Assembly (NCBI GenBank): GCA_023251725.1
Contig: JAHEYG010000015.1
Location: forward strand, 1 to 46,491
Direction: 5' to 3'
DNA from: Sphingobacteriaceae bacterium
Lineage (GTDB): Bacteria > Bacteroidota > Bacteroidia > B-17B0 > Aurantibacillaceae
DNA: 46,491 bases
Shown here: positions 41,246 through 46,491 of the stretch, in pieces
Layout: every line of letters starts with the position of its first letter
Position numbering within the stretch: position 1 is the first letter of the stretch
The notes under the pieces: model-generated
The model's input: only the letters and a program-made list of their open reading frames with translations
The model's database searches: none
What the model was told of the DNA's origin: nothing
Position numbers and translations under genes: made by a program

Positions 41246-42436
41246 ATGACGGATAAAGAAATCACAAAAATAAAATTCAAATGGCTGCACGTCTGTGTTC
41301 TTATTCCTACCTATAATAATGCTGCTACTTTAAAAAATGTTATTAATAATACGTTAGAGTATTGCGATGATGTGATTGTGGTAAACGATGGAGCTACAGA
41401 TTCAACGCCGCAGATTTTACAGCAATTTGATAATTTGAATATTGTAAACCATCGTAAAAATATAGGTAAGGGAATGGCTTTGCGAAACGGTTTTAAAAAA
41501 GCGGTGGAGATGGGTTTTGATTATGTGATTACCATTGATAGCGACGGGCAACATTTCCCTGAAGATTTTATTGATTTTTTAGATAAGGCCGAAGAACAAC
41601 CTGGCAGTTTAATTATTGGCGCGCGTAACATGGGTGCAGATAACGTTCCGGGTAAGAGTACATTTGGAAATAAGTTCAGTAACTTTTGGTTTTGGGCTGA
41701 GACACATATTAAATTGCCCGATACACAAAGCGGATTCAGATTATATCCGGTAAAAAAATTAGAAAAAATATTTTTGTTTGGCACTAAATTTGAATTTGAA
41801 ATTGAAGTGATAGTAAAAGCGGCGTGGCGTGGAATTTCTGTAATTTCAATTCCCATAAAAATATTTTATGCGCCAAAAGAAGAACGTGTTTCACATTTTA
41901 AAGTAGGAAGAGATTCAGTGCGCATCAGTTTATTAAATACTTATCTCGTTATTTTAGCTGCTTTATTTTGGCGGCCGGTAATGTTAACCAGAAAATTTAC
42001 GTGGACGAACATAAAACGTGTTTGGAAAGAAGATATAGTTGCTGCGCATGAAACGGCTATGATGAAATCGGTTTCGGTAGGCGTGGGATTATTTTTTGGA
42101 ATTGTTCCTATTTGGGGATTTCAATTTGGTTTGGCCATTTTAGCTGCGTATTTATTAAAACTAAATAAAGTTATTGTTGGTGTATCTGCAAACATAAGTG
42201 TGCCGCCAATGATACCTTTTATTTTATATTTCAGCGTAAAAACGGGCGAAATTGTTTTGAATGAAAAAGTAAATTTAAGTCTGAGTAAAATGTTAAGTGT
42301 ACAAACATTAAAAAATGTTTATGTTTACGTAATCGGTGCTTGTGTGTTATCGGTGGTGGCGGCTATGGCGGGATTTGTTCTTACTTTTTTACTTCTTAAA
42401 ATATTTAAATACAATCCAAAACAAAAAAATGGATAG
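41246..42436 (+). CDS. Family 2 glycosyltransferase with DUF2062 membrane domain, 396 aa
   Basis: The N-terminal half is a GT-A fold of the dolichol-phosphate-mannose synthase type: VLIPTYNNAATLKNVINNTL, VIVVNDGATDSTP, GKGMALRNGFKKA, YVITIDSDGQHFPED with the DSD metal motif, DTQSGFRLYPVKK. The C-terminal half (from about residue 270) is a DUF2062 domain with membrane helices (SVSVGVGLFFGIVPIWGFQF, ISVPPMIPFILYFSVKTGE). This fusion is common in Bacteroidota. It probably transfers a sugar to a polyprenyl-phosphate or membrane lipid; donor and acceptor are not evident. Starts 12 bp after the Rsh gene and overlaps the next gene by 8 bp. Confidence 0.88.
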   Translation: MTDKEITKIKFKWLHVCVLIPTYNNAATLKNVINNTLEYCDDVIVVNDGATDSTPQILQQFDNLNIVNHRKNIGKGMALRNGFKKAVEMGFDYVITIDSDGQHFPEDFIDFLDKAEEQPGSLIIGARNMGADNVPGKSTFGNKFSNFWFWAETHIKLPDTQSGFRLYPVKKLEKIFLFGTKFEFEIEVIVKAAWRGISVISIPIKIFYAPKEERVSHFKVGRDSVRISLLNTYLVILAALFWRPVMLTRKFTWTNIKRVWKEDIVAAHETAMMKSVSVGVGLFFGIVPIWGFQFGLAILAAYLLKLNKVIVGVSANISVPPMIPFILYFSVKTGEIVLNEKVNLSLSKMLSVQTLKNVYVYVIGACVLSVVAAMAGFVLTFLLLKIFKYNPKQKNG

Positions 42437-43031
42437 GTATTTTATTATTTACAAGCCCTATAAAATGGTTTCGCAGTTTGTGAGTTCTCATAAAGTAAAA
42501 TTATTGTGTGATTTGGAATATGATTTCCCCGAAGGCACTCACGCTATCGGAAGATTAGATTCAGATAGCGAAGGATTGTTATTGTTAACTACAGATAAAA
42601 GTATTACAGCGCGCTTATTGCATCCCAAACATCAGCACAAGCGCACTTACATTGTGCAGGTAGAAAAATGTATTACCGAAGAGGCATTGAAAAAAATACG
42701 AAGCGGTATTGAAATTTTGGTGAAGACTAAGGGAAGTTATTTGACGCAACCTTGTGGGGTGACCGTTATTGACAAACCGGTTGATTTGCCAGAGCGCGGA
42801 CATGAATTCAGAGCTGATTTACCTCAAAGCTGGATCGAAATTACTTTAACCGAGGGTAAAAACCGCCAGATAAGAAAAATGTGTTCGGCGGTAAGGCACG
42901 ATTGTAAACGATTAATTAGAACAAGTATTGTTAATTTAAAGTTAGGAAATCTTAAGCCCGGCGAAGTAAAAGAAATTCCTAAAGAAGAATTATTAAAATT
43001 GTTGGAATTAAAAGATGAAATAATATTTTAA
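42429..43031 (+). CDS. rluE: 23S rRNA pseudouridine synthase, RluE type, 200 aa
   Basis: Catalytic motif HAIGRLDSDSEGLLLLTTD, with the essential Asp in GRLD, followed by KRTYIVQVEK and ITLTEGKNRQIRKMCSAVRH, the RsuA/RluB/E/F signature. It lacks an S4 domain and opens directly with YFIIYKPYKMVSQF, as RluE does. RluE modifies U2457 in helix 89 of E. coli 23S rRNA; that site is assumed by homology. ATG 42429 is chosen because it gives this standard N-terminus; it overlaps the glycosyltransferase by 8 bp, suggesting translational coupling. Confidence 0.9.
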   Translation: MDRYFIIYKPYKMVSQFVSSHKVKLLCDLEYDFPEGTHAIGRLDSDSEGLLLLTTDKSITARLLHPKHQHKRTYIVQVEKCITEEALKKIRSGIEILVKTKGSYLTQPCGVTVIDKPVDLPERGHEFRADLPQSWIEITLTEGKNRQIRKMCSAVRHDCKRLIRTSIVNLKLGNLKPGEVKEIPKEELLKLLELKDEIIF

Positions 43032-43134
43032 ACATAGTTTAGTGGGATTTAGTGCATTAGTGTTTTGGTGGCAATAATAGCCTGCTGTTTGTTATAAATA
43101 TTCAATATATTTAACCTAAGATTGTAAGCTCATA

Positions 43135-45321
43135 ATGAAAAAAAACATATTAATAATTTTTATTTTCTTTCTATCCTCTTTGTTTTATTCACAGAACATT
43201 GATTCACTTCTTAACGAATTAAACAAATCAAAGGTAGATAGTGTTAAATTCGCGGTATTAATAAAAATCACTGATTATTATGACAATGTTAAGCCGGAGG
43301 TATCATTTAACTATTTAAATCAGGCTTTAAAAATTGCAGTTCTTTCAAAAAATAAACTTATGGAGGCCGTTGTATACGGAAGGATAGGGCACAGCATGAG
43401 TAATGAAGAAAAGTTTGATACAGCCATTCTGTTTTTTGAAAAAGCAAAAATTATTTATAAATCAATTGATAATAATCTAAAAGAAGCAGACATGAAACTT
43501 AATATTGCTGCTATGCAATGCTCTATTGGTAAAAACGATGAAGCTTTAATAGGTTTAAACGAAGCCTTAAATTATTACAAAGCTAATAACCAAATCGAAA
43601 GGGAAGCGATGGTTTACTCTAATATTTCAGAAGCATATGATAACCTTGGTCAGCTCAACAAAGCCATAGGGTATTTGCTGAAAGCCCTTACCATTTATGA
43701 TAAAAATAATTTGAACAGTAGAAAGGGAAAAGTATTAAATGATTTGGCAAATATTTTAAGTGCGAAACGAGATTACAAGAAGGCTCTGGATTATGCGTTT
43801 CAAGGTTTAAAAATACGTCAAGAAAATAATGATTTTGTTTCGATAGCTTCCAGTTACGTAACCTTGGGTAGTATTTTTGGAGAAATGAACGATAATAAAA
43901 ATGCAATTGTTTACATGCGCAAAACAGTTGATTTGTACAAGGAGCTAAACATTGAAACCGGCGTGGCTGTTTCTTATAACAACCTTGGAATTGTTTACGA
44001 AACAATTAATATGGACAGTTCGGTTTATTTTTATAAAGAGGCATTAAAAATTCATAGAAAATTTCAAAACCAGTATGATATTGCTTCGTGTTTAACCAAT
44101 CTGGGGCGGGTTTATTTAATTATGAAAATGTATAAGGAAACTCTCGAGTGCATTGAAGAATCTGGTGAGATTTCGGTAAAAACAAAAAATCATTTGCATT
44201 TAAAAGCAGTTTATAACCTGGCGGCCGATTATTATTATAATTTAAAAGATTACAAGAAGGCCTACGAATATTTCGCTAAATTTTCGATTATTAATGATTC
44301 AATTCTGAATACCGAAAGTAGCAGGCAAATGTCGGAGATGGAAGCTAAATATCAAAATGAAAAAAAATCGTCCGAAATAAATATGCTTCAAAAGGAATCC
44401 ACGATTCAGGAAGCGGAAATTAAGAAACAAAATGCTTTTAAGCTGGCCTATGGTATTGGGTTTGGATTAATGATAATATTGTCGGTAGTAATTTTCAGAA
44501 GTTACCGTCAGAAAAAAAACGACCATAAAATAATTTTATTTCAAAAAGAATTGGTAGATGAGAAGCAAAAAGAAATTGTTGATAGTATTAATTATGCTAA
44601 ACGTATTCAAAATACATTATTGGCGCATAATTCATTATTGAATGAAAATTTACCTGAATATTTTGTGTTCTTCCATCCTAAAGATATTGTGAGTGGCGAT
44701 TTTTATTGGGCAACTAAAAAAGCCAATAAATTTTATTTAGCAGTGTGCGACAGTACCGGTCATGGCGTGCCCGGTGCATTTATGAGTTTACTTAATATTT
44801 CTTTTTTGAATGAAGCCATAAATGAAAAAAATATTGAAGCTCCTAACGAAGTTTTTAATTATGTTAGATCGCGATTAATCGCCAACGTTTCGCAAGAAGG
44901 TGCGGCCGATGGGATGGATGGAATTTTATTATGCGTTGAAACCGATAAGGGGGGAGAGGTTAAAACCGTTACTTACTCGTCTGCAAATAGTGCTCCAGTT
45001 GTAGTTTCAAGTAATGGAATAATAGAATCAGAAAAAGATAAAATGCCCGTTGGTAAAGGCGGAAGAGAAGAAGATTTTAAAAATTATAGTTTAACTGTGA
45101 CAAAAGGCGACATGCTTTTTTTATACACCGATGGTTTTGCTGACCAGTTCGGTGGACCAAAAGGAAAAAAATACAGGAATAAACAACTTAACGAATTATT
45201 ACTTACAGTTTCAACGCAACAAATACATGAACAAAAAGAAAAAGTAGAACAAGAATTTTTAAACTGGAAAGGAAATGTTCAGCAAATTGACGATGTGTGT
45301 GTAATAGGAATTAGAATATAA
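43135..45321 (+). CDS. TPR sensor with SpoIIE-type protein phosphatase, 728 aa
   Basis: A signal peptide (ILIIFIFFLSSLFYSQ) is followed by about nine TPR units (about 30-400, such as AIVYMRKTVDLYKELN and ALKIHRKFQNQYDIASC). A membrane helix (FKLAYGIGFGLMIILSVVIF, about 437-456) leads to a short coiled coil ending in EIVDSINYAKRIQNTLL. The cytosolic PP2C-like SpoIIE domain has HPKDIVSGDFYWA, CDSTGHGVPGAFMSLL, GAADGMDGILLCVE and LYTDGFADQFGG, with the metal-binding Asp residues present. A periplasmic TPR input and cytosolic phosphatase output is common in Bacteroidota; partners are probably anti-sigma-factor antagonists, not encoded nearby. A relic of a paralogue lies at 32427-32814. Confidence 0.9.
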   Translation: MKKNILIIFIFFLSSLFYSQNIDSLLNELNKSKVDSVKFAVLIKITDYYDNVKPEVSFNYLNQALKIAVLSKNKLMEAVVYGRIGHSMSNEEKFDTAILFFEKAKIIYKSIDNNLKEADMKLNIAAMQCSIGKNDEALIGLNEALNYYKANNQIEREAMVYSNISEAYDNLGQLNKAIGYLLKALTIYDKNNLNSRKGKVLNDLANILSAKRDYKKALDYAFQGLKIRQENNDFVSIASSYVTLGSIFGEMNDNKNAIVYMRKTVDLYKELNIETGVAVSYNNLGIVYETINMDSSVYFYKEALKIHRKFQNQYDIASCLTNLGRVYLIMKMYKETLECIEESGEISVKTKNHLHLKAVYNLAADYYYNLKDYKKAYEYFAKFSIINDSILNTESSRQMSEMEAKYQNEKKSSEINMLQKESTIQEAEIKKQNAFKLAYGIGFGLMIILSVVIFRSYRQKKNDHKIILFQKELVDEKQKEIVDSINYAKRIQNTLLAHNSLLNENLPEYFVFFHPKDIVSGDFYWATKKANKFYLAVCDSTGHGVPGAFMSLLNISFLNEAINEKNIEAPNEVFNYVRSRLIANVSQEGAADGMDGILLCVETDKGGEVKTVTYSSANSAPVVVSSNGIIESEKDKMPVGKGGREEDFKNYSLTVTKGDMLFLYTDGFADQFGGPKGKKYRNKQLNELLLTVSTQQIHEQKEKVEQEFLNWKGNVQQIDDVCVIGIRI

Positions 45322-45323
45322 TT

Positions 45324-45755
45324 TCACTGAGCTGTAAACATCCCACCACTTGTATTATAATATTTAAAAATAATTTTGTTCAGTAAATTCAATTCATTTT
45401 TTTTTATAACAGTGGTAATATCTTCCAACGGCATCCCTTCGTACAGTTTTTCAAAATCGGAAGATTCTATATTATAATTCTTGGCCGTGTTCTCAAAAAA
45501 GGAATTAGATTGATTTAAGGAAGCTTTTAAATTTTCGACATCTTTCGATAATAAAATTAATTTATCAATTTCACCTGCTATTTTTTTTATATCGGGTAGG
45601 CTAGAGCTGGTTTGAAGAGTAGATTGAGCAATTACATGCAGTCGTTCAGTAATTTGCTGCTCCAGATATTCGTTATTAGCGGTGTTTGTATTAAGTGAGT
45701 GCCTGCAATTAAATAATAATGCGGCCAGAAAAAGAAAATAATACTTTAATTGCAT
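45324..45755 (-). CDS. Probable small lipoprotein, 143 aa, function unknown
   Basis: The N-terminus MQLKYYFLFLAALLFNCRHS is hydrophobic and ends at a Cys; LFNC is only a relaxed lipobox, so lipidation is likely but not certain. The mature part is helical and acidic (EYLEQQITERLHVIAQSTLQ, PDIKKIAGEIDKLILLSKDV, NLKASLNQSNSFFENTAKNY). No family recognised. The start codon shares one base with the stop of the upstream T9SS gene (TAATG), indicating coupled translation. It may assist or anchor that exported protein. Confidence 0.65.
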   Translation of the reverse strand: MQLKYYFLFLAALLFNCRHSLNTNTANNEYLEQQITERLHVIAQSTLQTSSSLPDIKKIAGEIDKLILLSKDVENLKASLNQSNSFFENTAKNYNIESSDFEKLYEGMPLEDITTVIKKNELNLLNKIIFKYYNTSGGMFTAQ

Positions 45756-46491
45756 TACTCAACAATAACTACTTTTTTATTAACGCTTCCCTTTTCGGTG
45801 TTTACCTTAATAAAATAAATCCCATTGCTGAATTCACTCAAATCAATCTGTAAATTATTTTTATCAGCAAATAATAATTGTCCATTCAAAGAATGAACTT
45901 CCACGTTAAAATTTCCGCTTATCCCGTTAAGGTTTAAATTAAATTTACCGTTACCCGGATTAGGAAAAATTTCGATGCGATTAACTTCTTTAGCTAAGTT
46001 CGAAAGCCCTGTTACCACATAAGTAAAATAATTAGGGTCGGAATAATAAAACGCACAAGCATTAATATCGGTAATGCGAATTAAATACACTCCACTTGCC
46101 GTTGGAACATAAGATTGCAAAGTTCCGGTGGGAATAGCATTGCCGTCTAAATACCACTGATAAGTTACAGCACTCGTGCAAACTAAACTAGCGCCAGAAA
46201 CCGAAATGGTGGGTTGCGCAGGTGCAGCGAAGGTTATAAAACATGGTGTATAACGGTGTGCTTGCGGGGTCAGTCCGCCGGTATTATAACTCCACAATGT
46301 TGTTCCGGCCGCATTCGTTTCGTAAACAATACCGCTGGGCGCTAGATCAATTAACCTATTACCGTTCGGATATTCCTCAGCACTGCTCCATCCCGAACTA
46401 TAGCCTGTACAAACATATCGTGAAGTAAAAGAAGAGGGTGTAAATGCGCTGCCTAAGGAAACAGTATAATTATAGCCGGAGCGGGGAGGAT
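45755..46491 (-). CDS. Arylsulfotransferase-like T9SS type A protein, partial (runs off right edge)
   Basis: The frame stays open from the stop at 45755 to the window edge, so the start lies beyond 46491; the internal TTG at 46297 is not the real start. The visible N-terminal part (GYNYTVSLGSAFTPSS, WSSAEEYPNGNRLIDLAPSG, IVYETNAAGTTLWSYNTGG) resembles the last blade of Bacteroidota aryl-sulfate sulfotransferase-like (ASST) propellers. An Ig-like module follows (TISVSGASLVCTSAVTYQWY), then a type A sorting domain (RIEIFPNPGNGKFNLNLNG to FSNGIYFIKVN, KKVVIVE). The enzyme part is outside the window, so activity cannot be judged. Translationally coupled to the lipoprotein gene. Confidence 0.75.
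   Translation of the reverse strand, partial: PPRSGYNYTVSLGSAFTPSSFTSRYVCTGYSSGWSSAEEYPNGNRLIDLAPSGIVYETNAAGTTLWSYNTGGLTPQAHRYTPCFITFAAPAQPTISVSGASLVCTSAVTYQWYLDGNAIPTGTLQSYVPTASGVYLIRITDINACAFYYSDPNYFTYVVTGLSNLAKEVNRIEIFPNPGNGKFNLNLNGISGNFNVEVHSLNGQLLFADKNNLQIDLSEFSNGIYFIKVNTEKGSVNKKVVIVE

Overview
This is an AT-rich window from the chromosome of a Bacteroidota bacterium. The evidence is the set of T9SS-type C-terminal sorting domains (type B with FTPNGDG motifs, type A with YPNP motifs), Bacteroidota promoters (TTTG, about 20 bp, TAnnTTTG), near absence of Shine-Dalgarno sites, and Bacteroidota-specific families (DUF2851, DUF4369/thioredoxin proteins, a PorE-like OmpA protein, TPR-SpoIIE phosphatases). 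No rRNA, tRNA or CRISPR array was seen, and no gene-free stretch exceeds 300 bases. Genus cannot be assigned.

Layout. 1-339: end-truncated secreted protein gene, minus strand. 518-4292: a 3.8-kb transposon with inverted ends and a 9-bp target duplication, carrying an IS1595-type transposase and five cargo genes (XRE repressor, lipoprotein, 58-residue ORF, an unrecognised 209-residue protein, and an XRE-ImmA/IrrE protease fusion). It lies just upstream of a TerC-family gene. 5130-9363: minus-strand run of envelope and hypothetical genes (beta-barrel, coiled-coil, PspC, DUF2851, YdcF). 9555-12680: two tandem DUF4369/thioredoxin paralogues, closed by a strong terminator. 12759-24832: a five-gene surface-protein operon behind a sigma-54-like promoter. 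Three giant proteins in it share a 627-residue C-terminal stalk with three unrelated heads. 24872-33914: further secreted proteins (NHL propeller, SBBP propeller, Ig-repeat protein, small type A protein) and a deletion-derived relic of a TPR-SpoIIE phosphatase. 34061-46491: SPFH protein with vault-like architecture, PorE-like OmpA protein, methyltransferase, RelA/SpoT-GT2-RluE cluster, an intact TPR-SpoIIE phosphatase, and a truncated arylsulfotransferase-like T9SS cargo gene.

How it fits together. Most of the window encodes proteins destined for the outer membrane or cell surface through T9SS. The two items most likely to be new are the transposon with its self-regulated unknown-protein/XRE-ImmA cargo module, and the three-headed common-stalk surface operon. 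Both rest on sequence reading only; no database search was possible.
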